This document shows, in pieces, positions 17,595 through 25,640 of a stretch of DNA of 60,562 nt. How positions within the stretch are numbered: position 1 is the stretch's first letter; every line of letters starts with the position of its first letter. Location: IMG/VR virus record IMGVR_UViG_3300002052_000004, positions 1 through 60,562 of that record; one strand, 5' to 3'. The notes under the pieces are model-generated. The model saw only the letters and a program-made list of their open reading frames with translations. It searched no databases and was not told the DNA's origin. Position numbers and translations under genes: made by a program. This DNA is from a virus.

Positions 17595-17765
17595 CTACCC
17601 TCGTAATGGTATTTGTGTACGGTTGCAAGACCATACAGAATCGAACTCCACTTTGCAATCGTTACATTTAGCCTCGACAACTAGTTCACCCATCTCTATG
17701 TCAAATCTCACTTCATGCAAATGCAGTTCAACATCTTCGGACCTGCATCTGGGACAAATAACCAT
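17595..17765 (-). CDS. Zinc-ribbon mini-protein
   Basis: This 56-residue protein has CPRC (Cys4/Cys7) and CNDC about 27 residues later. It begins directly after queE and lies just before folE in the same transcript. Confidence 0.65.
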   Translation of the reverse strand: MVICPRCRSEDVELHLHEVRFDIEMGELVVEAKCNDCKVEFDSVWSCNRTQIPLRG

Positions 17766-17769
17766 TTAA

Positions 17770-18399
17770 TCACCTCCCTCTCGCTCCGTGCCATAATAGC
17801 TTGTGTAACTGAGGAAGTATGCGAATATTCCGTCCGTTCTCCTGCACCCAGCTGATAATCTTCTTCATCAGTTCGAGGTCATTATCGACAGGCTGAATAC
17901 ATACCTGTTCGAAGTTATACTTATAATCAAGTCGTTTCACTACTGTAAAGTCTGTTTCGTTAGCTACGACGAACTTAAACTCTGCGATACCTGTAGCTCT
18001 GAATTCCTTTATTATAGCAGTGCTGAACGTTTCGCCGGATGAGGGTAACTTCGGGGAAACTACCCAGTGAGTCGGCGACCATTCCTTCGATGGACTCTTC
18101 GTACAGTTCGTCTCAATATGTACTTTCATGTAGAAGAGCCGCTCCATTAATTCAGTTAAATTTTGAACAAGTGGCTCTCCGCCTGTAATGACCACCATCG
18201 GTTGCTCTAGTCTCAACACCTCTCTCGCGATGAACTCCTCAGATAGTTCTAAATGGTCACCTCTATATGCATACTTCGTGTCACACCATTTGCAACGCAA
18301 ATTACATCCATAGAGTCTTATAAACGTACACGGTGTACCTATGTAGAACCCTTCACCCTGTATAGACTTGAATATCCCACCTCTCACGATTTTAAGCAA
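17770..18399 (-). CDS. queE: 7-carboxy-7-deazaguanine synthase, radical SAM
   Basis: This 209-residue enzyme converts 6-carboxytetrahydropterin to 7-carboxy-7-deazaguanine. It has QGEG (14-17), CNLRCKWC (32/36/39) for the [4Fe-4S] cluster, and the TGGEPL motif. The TTG at 18399 is preferred because it lies six bases after AGGAGGT; an ATG at 18405 touches the ribosome site directly. It overlaps a 70-residue gene upstream. It is the second enzyme class of the preQ0 cassette and the second radical SAM enzyme in this genome. Confidence 0.93.
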   Translation of the reverse strand: MLKIVRGGIFKSIQGEGFYIGTPCTFIRLYGCNLRCKWCDTKYAYRGDHLELSEEFIAREVLRLEQPMVVITGGEPLVQNLTELMERLFYMKVHIETNCTKSPSKEWSPTHWVVSPKLPSSGETFSTAIIKEFRATGIAEFKFVVANETDFTVVKRLDYKYNFEQVCIQPVDNDLELMKKIISWVQENGRNIRILPQLHKLLWHGARGR

Positions 18400-18596
18400 T
18401 CCCATACCTCCTCGAATAATAACCTGAGTACCTTCCACCAAGACGGCGTACGAAATGTCCAAGAAAGTGTCACAGGCTTGTCAACGAAGTCCAACTTAAT
18501 TCGAACATTCTCTGGGGTTAACACTATATGGTCAGGTAATGGCATTCTACTTAGCTGTCGCTTTAACGCCCAATAGAACACCCTATCCTTTATCAT
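18384..18596 (-). CDS. Unknown basic protein upstream of queE
   Basis: This 70-residue protein is rich in Arg, Trp and Leu and has a GGAGAGAAAGAAG ribosome site. It overlaps the queE start. No recognised motif. Confidence 0.6.
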   Translation of the reverse strand: MIKDRVFYWALKRQLSRMPLPDHIVLTPENVRIKLDFVDKPVTLSWTFRTPSWWKVLRLLFEEVWDCLKS

Positions 18597-18611
18597 CTTC
18601 TTTCTCTCCTG

Positions 18612-18761
18612 TTAACCTGCCTTAATCAAGAATAGCAACACGCATATCGTTGCAATAACAGTACACAAGATATAAAGAACCCCATAATCTCCACAGTCGG
18701 ATATCTCTATAAGAGCGTCTAAATCAGGTTTGTGTTTGTCGTTTTCTTTTTGTTTCTTCAT
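18612..18761 (-). CDS. Single-pass membrane mini-protein
   Basis: This 49-residue protein has a charged N-terminus (KKQKENDKHK) and one transmembrane helix at about residues 28-47. It overlaps the previous small gene in another frame. Function unknown. Confidence 0.5.
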   Translation of the reverse strand: MKKQKENDKHKPDLDALIEISDCGDYGVLYILCTVIATICVLLFLIKAG

Positions 18762-18882
18762 CTTTATTTCGTCCTTCCGTATTTCGCTCTAACTTTTCAA
18801 TCACCCAGTCGGTACTATCCACGATGAACTTCACGAATCTCCGTACGGCCCATTTGAGCACCTTCCGGATGAGTTTCCACAT
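18724..18882 (-). CDS. Small basic helical protein
   Basis: This 52-residue protein starts at ATG 18882 within the queD stop (TGATG). It is an amphipathic basic helix with a Lys/Arg-rich tail. Function unknown. Confidence 0.5.
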   Translation of the reverse strand: MWKLIRKVLKWAVRRFVKFIVDSTDWVIEKLERNTEGRNKDEETKRKRQTQT

Positions 18883-19286
18883 CAGACCACTGCTCCTTGA
18901 TTCGGTCCCTCACAAAGCATGAAGCCCACATTTTTAATTCCATGAACCATCAACAGTCTTTTCTGAATCTCTTTCGAAATGTCTTCTACTGTTGGAATGC
19001 CGTCAACTGTAACGATGTTTAAATGTACACCGAGCCCTTTGTCTACAATTACTGTGTTTACCTCCTGCCAATATAATTCATCTCTCTTCGATATAATCAA
19101 CGCATGGTCGAATTCTTTAATTATTGTCTTAATAATTCCGAAGTCAACGAACTCTCCTTCTTCACATTCTATAACCATATCTCTCACGAAATACGTGTGA
19201 CCATGTAATGCTCCACACTTCGGGTGCTCCGGTATATAATGTGCGGAGTTAAACGTCAACTCTTTTATATACAATGTATTGAGCAA
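18882..19286 (-). CDS. queD: 6-carboxy-5,6,7,8-tetrahydropterin synthase
   Basis: This 134-residue enzyme converts dihydroneopterin triphosphate to 6-carboxytetrahydropterin. His16, His28 and His30 bind zinc (NSAHYIPEHPKCGALHGHTY), Cys24 is the catalytic cysteine, and CEGPNQG is the conserved C-terminal loop. TTG start behind GGAGGTGAGAGA. Confidence 0.93.
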   Translation of the reverse strand: MLNTLYIKELTFNSAHYIPEHPKCGALHGHTYFVRDMVIECEEGEFVDFGIIKTIIKEFDHALIISKRDELYWQEVNTVIVDKGLGVHLNIVTVDGIPTVEDISKEIQKRLLMVHGIKNVGFMLCEGPNQGAVV

Positions 19287-19417
19287 TCTCTCACCTCCAT
19301 TCTTTTCTGTAGTTTCATCGTCCGATATTTCTTCTTCCGACGAGACTTATCCATATCCATTCGGTCAAATCGCGCTTCTGTTCGGTAGGTTAACTCTCGC
19401 CGTTTAGTTTTTCCCAT
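19265..19417 (-). CDS. Small highly basic protein
   Basis: This 50-residue protein is rich in Lys and Arg (DKSRRKKKYRTMKLQKRM) and starts three bases after the stop of an extremely acidic peptide gene. It runs over the queD start, so the frame is supported mainly by coupling. It may bind nucleic acid. Confidence 0.45.
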   Translation of the reverse strand: MGKTKRRELTYRTEARFDRMDMDKSRRKKKYRTMKLQKRMEVRDCSIHCI

Positions 19418-19419
19418 TT

Positions 19420-19503
19420 CTACCACTCTTCGTCTTCTTCATCTTCCCATTCTTCTTCTTCCTCTGTCACAGTTGATTCATCCTCTTCTTCTTCCTCTGT
19501 CAT
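19420..19503 (-). CDS. Extremely acidic 27-residue peptide
   Basis: This peptide starts at ATG 19503, overlapping the Cas4-like nuclease stop (ATGA). About two thirds of residues are Glu or Asp, in two EEEEE runs. It is coupled to a basic gene immediately downstream. A DNA-mimic or charge-partner role is possible but unproven. Confidence 0.5.
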   Translation of the reverse strand: MTEEEEEDESTVTEEEEEWEDEEDEEW

Positions 19504-20261
19504 GCGGCTATCACCTCCCTGTGGTTCTGCCAGCATGGGCAGTCTAAGATATACGAACAATACCGACAGAAACGTGACGCTCGGCAAGGGAAATAATTAT
19601 CCTCATGGGCTTGACGAAAATCTCCCACCCACTTCCTTACCCGTCTAACCGTGGAGTATTTCACTTCCTCGCTCCACGACTTATTCAACTGCGGATTATA
19701 GTAACCGATGTAATTGCACGGCCAGTCAAACTTCCCTGACCGGTTTATTCCCATGTTATAGAAAGTCAACTCATCGCGCATCTTACTCTCCATGAACCAC
19801 TTGCCCGTTTTGTACTCTATATTCATAAGAGCCTTACACACTGGCAACCGGTCAATCCTATCAATCGTATAAGTCGAATCACCGAGGTCTAACTCTAACT
19901 CCGTTGCAATAGGTTTCCAGTAGATTATCGCAGCATCTGGTCCGACCATAAAAGCTAATCTTACCCATTCTCCTGCCTCCCATTGAAGGAAGTTCCACAT
20001 CCATTCACGGAGTATGGCATTCTTCTCGGGCAAAAATCCTCGAAGGATTGTAAATACACTTTCCTTTGTTCCACATCCCATAAGTCTCTCAACATCCACT
20101 TCGTCGAAGAAATTCTTCGCGAGCTTATGAAATGCTCTGCCGAATTGCATCTCCACTCCATTAATCAACGGTCGGTTCAAGAGCCATCTCTGTTCATAAA
20201 ACCTCGGACAGATTGCCCACATCATGAGCTTGCTCTTACGAACCACAACCATGTTGAGCAT
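19500..20261 (-). CDS. Cas4-like PD-(D/E)XK nuclease
   Basis: This 253-residue protein has an N-terminal Cys (AICPRFYEQRW), His in QFGRAFHK, the nuclease core DRIDRL and IEYKTGK, a downstream ELTFYNMG helix, and a C-terminal C-x6-C-x2-C-x5-C cluster (CRASRFCRYCSYILDCPC). This is the Cas4/AddB-type arrangement with an iron-sulfur cluster. It probably resects DNA ends in recombination-dependent replication; no CRISPR genes are nearby. A TATA box at about 20288-20300 gives a transcript start only a few bases before the ATG, so translation may be leaderless. Confidence 0.85.
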   Translation of the reverse strand: MLNMVVVRKSKLMMWAICPRFYEQRWLLNRPLINGVEMQFGRAFHKLAKNFFDEVDVERLMGCGTKESVFTILRGFLPEKNAILREWMWNFLQWEAGEWVRLAFMVGPDAAIIYWKPIATELELDLGDSTYTIDRIDRLPVCKALMNIEYKTGKWFMESKMRDELTFYNMGINRSGKFDWPCNYIGYYNPQLNKSWSEEVKYSTVRRVRKWVGDFRQAHEDNYFPCRASRFCRYCSYILDCPCWQNHREVIAA

Positions 20262-20287
20262 CTCGCAGTTACATATTCCCTGAACCT

Positions 20288-20300
20288 CTATTTAACTTTT
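20288..20300 (-). promoter_or_regulatory. TATA box for Cas4-like gene
   Basis: Read on the minus strand, an A-rich BRE-like run is followed by GTTAAATAG. It lies about 26-30 bases before the predicted transcript start near the gene's ATG at 20261. Confidence 0.45.
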
Positions 20301-20313
20301 TGGGTGCAAATGT

Positions 20314-20571
20314 TCATTCAGCATACTCCACAGGCCCTAACGCCTGTAAACCTCTATTCGTACCTGTTAGCTTCAATATTCGTGACCGTGGAAAGTATAT
20401 CGGATGTGAGTTATCGAACTCCTCAGGAGGTAATATCTTCATATCCCAGATGTATGCAAACGGGCAGATGTGTGAAAGTCTGTCTGAGAATACGGTGTCT
20501 ACCGCCTCAATCGGACATCTGTCGCAGAAGAAGAAATCTATTGCTTTGTGTATCGCTCTACCTAGGTCCAT
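20314..20571 (-). CDS. Unknown protein downstream of PolB
   Basis: This 85-residue protein overlaps the PolB stop by ten bases. It contains FFFCDRCPIEAV and a beta-rich C-terminus. No family recognised. Confidence 0.6.
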   Translation of the reverse strand: MDLGRAIHKAIDFFFCDRCPIEAVDTVFSDRLSHICPFAYIWDMKILPPEEFDNSHPIYFPRSRILKLTGTNRGLQALGPVEYAE

Positions 20572-23300
20572 TTTGACAACTTCAACTCCTTTGTTTCCTT
20601 CATTTCAAGAGGCCTTGACTTCACTTCGTGATGTAGGACAACCTTCCCTTTGAACTTCTTTGTCTTCTTCCCTTCGGTAACCTCCTCCCAATCTACACCG
20701 ATAGCGTTGAAGAGGGGTTTGAAATGGTTCGTCAATACCAATCCTCTCATCTTCTCCCAGTCTACGAACGGGTAGAGTTCATCTGGCATCCTCTCATCGG
20801 TCTCGGTCAAGCAAATAACATCTGTATCACAACCTCGCTCGGTTTCTGCCAAAGCGTTAGTCTTAAATTTCCTTCCCTCTGCGTACTTCCTCTTACGTTC
20901 CTCTCTCATAAGGTCTTTAGTTTTCGCTCCCTTAATCTTCTTCTTCGTCGCAGTCGTCCTCCGACCGAGCATCCAGAAGAGTAACGGCTTCTTATCCTCG
21001 CGGAAAACCTTCCCGAAACGCTCCGTCATGTAATCGCAGCCATCCTTCCAAGGGTTACGTGCTATATACTTCTCCTCATGCAATCCCCTCGGTAGACCGA
21101 TAGTATTCATCAGCTGTTCAGGTAATGTCATCCATGCATGTTTAATGAGTGCCTTTGCTCCTTCCACTTGTTTCTTCACTAGGACTAACTCCAACCATCG
21201 TAACATCAATCTTCTCGTATATGATGGCGTACTACTTCTCCTCGGTGCAAGTCCGACAACGTAAAGATTATTATTCTTATCCGTATATGCATACCTTTTC
21301 TTCGCCGCTGTAATCCTTCCTCTCTTCTTCTCAATCTTCGGAACGAATATAATCCGTCTACAGTATTGCTCATACTTCGCCTCGATGTTGAATGTCGCTC
21401 CTGCCCTCCACGCAATCCTCTTAAGTGTCTTATTAACTATTGTTTCAATCACCCGGCCTTCTTCTGGCATATCTGTGCGAAGTTGTGTGAAGAGTGAATC
21501 CGTATCACCGTATCTTACTTTATATCCTCCTTTCTCACAATCTATCTTACACTCGAGTAACGCTTTCCTACCGAGGAATGTTATTGCCCTCCTCACAGCA
21601 TCACTGTACAATCGGAAGTTCTCATAGCCGGTAACTCCGTAGTAACTGCACGCGAGAAACTTGTGAAGCGTCTCCAACATCTTATTCATTTCATAGTTAG
21701 GATGTGTTGGAGACATCGTTCGCAGTATTGCCCTATACTTCTCCCTCTCCTCCATGTCGTATCGTACTGCTTTCGGCAAGATTCCTTCTGGTTTCCGACG
21801 AAAGTGCATTACCGTACCATCTTCCATCGGACCGACAATAATGTCATCCCACCGCCAATCCTTCGAGTCGGCAACAAATGTCTCAGGCGAGAGGTTATAC
21901 ACCCGAATCAACATGGGGTACAGGGCTTTCTCGTCTATTATTACAATGTGTTCATGAATCCCTATGTCAGGGAGGAGTACTATCGCTCCTTTCACTCTAT
22001 GCTTCTTTCCGTACTCTCTCGTCGGTAATGGCGCATCTCCACGAAGTCTAAGTAATCGCGTATCTATCAACCGCGAGTTATGTATAGCAAACTCGAGAGG
22101 AAGACCGACTATCCTTCGGAGCCTGTCGAAGTACGCAACAAGTTGTTTCTCCTTATCGAGAATATACAGTGCGTACGCATCCCCCGCACAATACTCCGCC
22201 CATTTAAGAGGGTGCTTCGAACGACTCTCTCTTACCTTATCGCCAAGGTCAACATAATAAAACCCGCACTCTTTCTCCATAACCAAGTGGAAGTCGAATG
22301 TGCTTGTAAAATCCTTCCCTGGTATGACTCTCTTTGCACCTTGCCTCCCTCCGGCCCACTTCCTATACATCTTGTAGAAGTCAATCATCGAGATACCTTT
22401 CACTCGCGATACAAGCCGCCATTTCTTTACCTGAGGTGTTCCTACCTTCCTAGCAATATCCTTTCGCACACCTCTCTGGGGTTTGAACTTACTCTCCGTG
22501 AGTCCGAACGGCGAGAGACGTTTCAAAACACTATGTAACTGCAACTTCTCTCCGCGTCTAATCCAGTACGGCCAATCAAACCCATCGGAGTAGTAACCCC
22601 CTGCTGCATCGAAGTCTTGCCAAACCGACCATAGTGTAGCGTCATGAATCATCGGTCTCTCTTCGTCATATAAGTAAATCGTCGGTTTGACTTTCACATC
22701 CCACTCTCTGCCACCGAGCTTTCTATGAAACGTAATCGGTAGTGTTATGGCATTCTTACAGCCAATGAATCCTTTAGGAATCGGTAGCTCCTCTGTGATG
22801 GGTAAATCCGTTTTAAGCATAAAAAGCGTGAGGTCTTTCGTGTAGTTATTACTGAACTGAAAACTCACAATCGGCCAGATAGGGTCCCTTGGTTTCGCCA
22901 TAATCTCAGGCGGTGTCTCCACTTCGATGTCGAAATAACCTTTCTTCGGCGGGATATCTAAACTCGGTGCAGCGAAAATCTCTCCATTCTCTAAGCCGTA
23001 ACCGCACTTTACCCCTTTGTCGAGCAAGTACCGCCACTCGAAAAGTATGTCTGCCTCGCAGTGATACTTAAACTTATCTCGGAGTCTCCTGACCTCACTC
23101 GGCATTACTGTATCTACCCGTTGAATCGAGTCTCCGAAGAGATTCTTTCCCGCTCCTGTTCCATTCGCCCAGAAGTGAGGAACCTTTCCGTCGATTCGAT
23201 GTGACTGCCTCACTCTATTCTTATCCCTACTACGGAGAAATATTACGGGCTTGCCACCTATCGGATGATAGCCCTGATTCATAAGGTCGAATCTATTCAT
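20562..23300 (-). CDS. polB: Family B DNA polymerase with 3'-5' exonuclease
   Basis: This 912-residue replicative polymerase has Exo I FDIEV (Asp124, Glu126), Exo II SDGFDWPYW (Asp242) and Exo III YCAGD (Tyr370, Asp374). Polymerase motif A is DEKALYPML (Asp456), motif B is KFLACSYYG (from Lys547), and motif C is YGDTDS (597-602). All catalytic acids are present, so both activities should work. It lacks the TPR insertions of protein-primed enzymes, so it probably extends RNA or DNA primers; no primase is recognised in the window. The start overlaps the previous stop (ATGA). Confidence 0.95.
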   Translation of the reverse strand: MNRFDLMNQGYHPIGGKPVIFLRSRDKNRVRQSHRIDGKVPHFWANGTGAGKNLFGDSIQRVDTVMPSEVRRLRDKFKYHCEADILFEWRYLLDKGVKCGYGLENGEIFAAPSLDIPPKKGYFDIEVETPPEIMAKPRDPIWPIVSFQFSNNYTKDLTLFMLKTDLPITEELPIPKGFIGCKNAITLPITFHRKLGGREWDVKVKPTIYLYDEERPMIHDATLWSVWQDFDAAGGYYSDGFDWPYWIRRGEKLQLHSVLKRLSPFGLTESKFKPQRGVRKDIARKVGTPQVKKWRLVSRVKGISMIDFYKMYRKWAGGRQGAKRVIPGKDFTSTFDFHLVMEKECGFYYVDLGDKVRESRSKHPLKWAEYCAGDAYALYILDKEKQLVAYFDRLRRIVGLPLEFAIHNSRLIDTRLLRLRGDAPLPTREYGKKHRVKGAIVLLPDIGIHEHIVIIDEKALYPMLIRVYNLSPETFVADSKDWRWDDIIVGPMEDGTVMHFRRKPEGILPKAVRYDMEEREKYRAILRTMSPTHPNYEMNKMLETLHKFLACSYYGVTGYENFRLYSDAVRRAITFLGRKALLECKIDCEKGGYKVRYGDTDSLFTQLRTDMPEEGRVIETIVNKTLKRIAWRAGATFNIEAKYEQYCRRIIFVPKIEKKRGRITAAKKRYAYTDKNNNLYVVGLAPRRSSTPSYTRRLMLRWLELVLVKKQVEGAKALIKHAWMTLPEQLMNTIGLPRGLHEEKYIARNPWKDGCDYMTERFGKVFREDKKPLLFWMLGRRTTATKKKIKGAKTKDLMREERKRKYAEGRKFKTNALAETERGCDTDVICLTETDERMPDELYPFVDWEKMRGLVLTNHFKPLFNAIGVDWEEVTEGKKTKKFKGKVVLHHEVKSRPLEMKETKELKLSKWT

Positions 23301-23659
23301 GCGTTTTTCCTCGCCTCCTGTTCTTTCTTCTCCTTCGCGAGCTCTGCATAATACTCTCCTATAGTTAAATGACTATACGCGGGCATCGTATAATCATCCA
23401 ATGGAGTTACGAAGTCAAAGAATATCATCGGGTCACTTAAGATAATGTCTATACGCCCTTTCTCGTTTATCCATGTCTCAAGATAAGTTGCGAAGCTATC
23501 TTGGTCTTCATCATCCCAAAAGAACCAACCATGTACGATGCTTATCCATTTAAGGTTGTCAGTTCCTCCACTATTATAATCAACCTGTGGATAGCCGTAA
23601 TCCTCTAACCCTATGTTGGAGCCTGTAGTCACTGTAAGAGCTATCTTATCTTCTTTCAT
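23297..23659 (-). CDS. Unknown acidic protein upstream of PolB
   Basis: This 120-residue acidic protein is rich in aromatic residues and Asp (WFFWDDEDQDSF), with a Lys/Glu-rich C-terminal helix. Its ribosome site is AGGAGGAAGA. Coupling to polB suggests a replication accessory role (inference). Confidence 0.65.
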   Translation of the reverse strand: MKEDKIALTVTTGSNIGLEDYGYPQVDYNSGGTDNLKWISIVHGWFFWDDEDQDSFATYLETWINEKGRIDIILSDPMIFFDFVTPLDDYTMPAYSHLTIGEYYAELAKEKKEQEARKNA

Positions 23660-23747
23660 TCTTCTTCCTCCTATGAGCGCCCCAATATGTTCGACATCTT
23701 ATCAGACACATATCACAATTCGTCCCTGCACACATCTCAACCATCAC
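23646..23747 (-). CDS. Cys-rich mini-protein
   Basis: This 33-residue protein starts at GTG 23747 (or ATG 23744) behind AAAGGAGGTAGTAAA. Four cysteines in CAGTNCDMCLIRC suggest a metal site. Confidence 0.5.
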   Translation of the reverse strand: MMVEMCAGTNCDMCLIRCRTYWGAHRRKKNERR

Positions 23748-23780
23748 TTTACTACCTCCTTTGTCCGTTTGGTCTATGTT

Positions 23781-23804
23781 GTCGTAGTAGTCGTAGTAGT
23801 CGTA
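23781..23804. repeat. Short tandem repeat, 9-bp unit
   Basis: Two full copies and a partial copy of GTCGTAGTA lie in the gap between the transglycosylase gene and the Cys-rich mini-gene. No function is evident. Confidence 0.6.
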
Positions 23805-23806
23805 AA

Positions 23807-24514
23807 TTAAACACTATGTGCAACCTCCAAGAGCTTGTTGATGTTCCAGCGCAGAACATCAAGATACGGTGCAGTTAACTTAGTGTACTCAAAATTACAC
23901 CTCTTCCCTTCGTGCTGTCTGAACACATCGATATACTTCCCAGCGAGTGCTGCGGAGAACGGCATCGATGTATCAACGGAACGAATGAGTCCCTTCGGGT
24001 AGCAGAGGAGCTCGGCGAGTAAATCGCAACCGATAAGATGGTGCTCCTTATTTTTCGCGAGCCATCCTTTGCTGTGTAAGTAGTTGACCACCTGTGGTCT
24101 TAAGTGAAGTTGCTTCTCTAACCATATCGGAAAACACAGTACATCGAGCTCCGGAATCTTTGCGAACTCTAGATAACACGCAATAAAGCTCTCAGCATTG
24201 AACCCTTGTGGAACCGCTGCGAACTTCAAACCATACTTCGGGTGTTTCGCATACTTCCCAACGAACTCCATAGTTGAGCTGATATCATTAATCACATCAG
24301 GTAGGACTATCTCATTCGCTCCCATCTGTTGTGCAAGTCCAACAAGTTCATCCATATCCAGTGGTGTACCTGTCTCGTACGTGCCGTTATCTACCATCTT
24401 ATACTTGTTCTCATTAACAAAGAACTCTGTCGCGTTCTGCGGTAGGATGAAATGTATATCACCGAACCTTGTGTACTCCAAAAGATTCTTCGGTGCGATT
24501 AATCCGACTTTCAC
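23807..24514 (-). CDS. dpdA: DpdA-like DNA 7-deazaguanine transglycosylase
   Basis: This 235-residue TIM-barrel protein resembles tRNA-guanine transglycosylases in their viral DpdA form. It has FILPQNATEFF near the N-terminus, an acidic EIVLPDVIND strand end, FAAVPQGFNAESF in place of the TGT VQGG loop, and HHLIGCD followed by IRSVDTSMPF, a segment shared with phage DpdA proteins. The CxCxxC zinc site of tRNA enzymes is absent. It would exchange guanine in DNA for preQ0 made by FolE-QueD-QueE-QueC. GTG start with AAAGGAGGTTAAAGT. A tRNA substrate cannot be excluded from sequence. Confidence 0.8.
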   Translation of the reverse strand: MKVGLIAPKNLLEYTRFGDIHFILPQNATEFFVNENKYKMVDNGTYETGTPLDMDELVGLAQQMGANEIVLPDVINDISSTMEFVGKYAKHPKYGLKFAAVPQGFNAESFIACYLEFAKIPELDVLCFPIWLEKQLHLRPQVVNYLHSKGWLAKNKEHHLIGCDLLAELLCYPKGLIRSVDTSMPFSAALAGKYIDVFRQHEGKRCNFEYTKLTAPYLDVLRWNINKLLEVAHSV

Positions 24515-24517
24515 ACT

Positions 24518-24781
24518 TTAACCTCCTTTACAACTAGTTCTCGGTAGATTTATCTTCTTCGTAAGACGTTCGTGTACCTTTTCTGCGTAATTAGCTAAGT
24601 CCATCATTTCTTCAGCAAGGACTTTGACAGTAGACTCATTGATTGGTATGTTGGCTGCTCGCGCTGCTTTGAATCGTATCTGTTGCAGAATCATATCTAA
24701 CGGGCAGGTGTCATAGAACTTTTTGTACGTTTGATTTCGTCCTTTAGTAATCCGTTCGCGTTCATCGTTAAATGTGTTCAT
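24518..24781 (-). CDS. Small helical protein next to dpdA
   Basis: This 87-residue helical protein has LDMILQQIRFKAARAANI and EEMMDLANYAEKV. The MDLANYA stretch recalls small nucleotide-modification-associated (Nmad1/DUF1599-like) proteins found in phages with hypermodified DNA; this likeness is from memory and tentative. It lies immediately upstream of dpdA. Confidence 0.55.
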   Translation of the reverse strand: MNTFNDERERITKGRNQTYKKFYDTCPLDMILQQIRFKAARAANIPINESTVKVLAEEMMDLANYAEKVHERLTKKINLPRTSCKGG

Positions 24782-24793
24782 TTCACTCCCTCC

Positions 24794-25030
24794 TCATAAC
24801 ATTTCATTCCAAATAGCTTCAATCTCGGTTTGGTTTTCAACCTTTACTATTTTCCTACAGCGTATTGCCCAAACGAACGGTTTGTCTCCACACGGTTGAT
24901 ATAGTGAAAGTATCTCCCACCCGTGGTCTCTTAATATCTTTAGAATTCTATCCACAGGACCCTGCTGCAAGTCTACTTCAACATGGCGGATGTCTTCTTT
25001 CTGTAGGAACCGGACGGTATATTGTATCAT
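24794..25030 (-). CDS. Unknown small alpha/beta protein
   Basis: This 78-residue protein has a beta-alpha-beta pattern (FLQKEDIRHVEVDLQQG, ILKILRDHGWEILSL). GGAGGTGAGAAT-type ribosome site. No known family. Confidence 0.6.
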   Translation of the reverse strand: MIQYTVRFLQKEDIRHVEVDLQQGPVDRILKILRDHGWEILSLYQPCGDKPFVWAIRCRKIVKVENQTEIEAIWNEML

Positions 25031-25039
25031 ATTCTCACC

Positions 25040-25312
25040 TCACTTTAACCTCTCGTAACTGCTAAACTCCTCGAACTTCTCTACATCGATTATCGGAACG
25101 TACCCGTGCTTCTGTTCATCCGAAGTCTTAATAGTCAAGTTCTCCATACCGATGAACTTTCCGAGTCGCTCCTTGTAGCGCACTACCCAAACTACTGTTA
25201 CGTCTACAGCAATCTGCCCGATGTAATAGAGGTCTTTAAACCTGTAAATCCTGTTTGCTCCGAATAGCATAAGGTCTTGTAGTGTAGACAACCAAACTGC
25301 AACAACTTTCAC
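25040..25312 (-). CDS. Unknown small beta-rich protein
   Basis: This 90-residue protein starts at GTG 25312. An aromatic core (YYIGQIAVDVTVVWVVRYK) is followed by a charged C-terminus. No recognised motif. An ~120-base structured leader lies upstream. Confidence 0.6.
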   Translation of the reverse strand: MKVVAVWLSTLQDLMLFGANRIYRFKDLYYIGQIAVDVTVVWVVRYKERLGKFIGMENLTIKTSDEQKHGYVPIIDVEKFEEFSSYERLK

Positions 25313-25436
25313 TGTGACTCCTCCATAAGTATGTGGGGATGTCCTCTCAGGGACTTACGTACCTCTTTACCTATCAGGGTGCTTCTACTCTGCCCTTGTT
25401 GAGAACATCCCCTGCATGGCATGCAACATGATAAGT
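25313..25436 (-). other. Structured leader with long-range stem
   Basis: GGGGATGT at 25334-25341 pairs with ACATCCCC at 25405-25412, and flanking bases add further pairs. No convincing reading frame is present. It may be a leader or an RNA processing element before the gene at 25040. Confidence 0.4.
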
Positions 25437-25640
25437 TCATAAACTCACCAACACCTTATGAGTGTTTAGAAACTCGTTTGGAAAAAGTTCTCTAGCATAG
25501 AGTAGTGCAATTCTTGCCTTTTCCTTCCATTTGGAACCTCTACGCTCAATCCAGTATTGTCTAAGACCCATTTTCGCGTCGTCTTTAAGGTCGTAGATTG
25601 ATGTTATAAGTTCAACTTCCACAGCTTTCTCTCGACTCAT
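25437..25640 (-). CDS. Unknown small helical protein
   Basis: This 67-residue protein has a helical core (RQYWIERRGSKWKEKARIAL). Its start overlaps the stop of the zinc-ribbon gene upstream. No family recognised. Confidence 0.55.
   Translation of the reverse strand: MSREKAVEVELITSIYDLKDDAKMGLRQYWIERRGSKWKEKARIALLYARELFPNEFLNTHKVLVSL

Noticed and set aside
19500-20261. Cas4 as part of a CRISPR system
   Set aside because: No cas1, cas2 or repeat-spacer array is visible; the gene sits next to polB and fits a replication/recombination nuclease.
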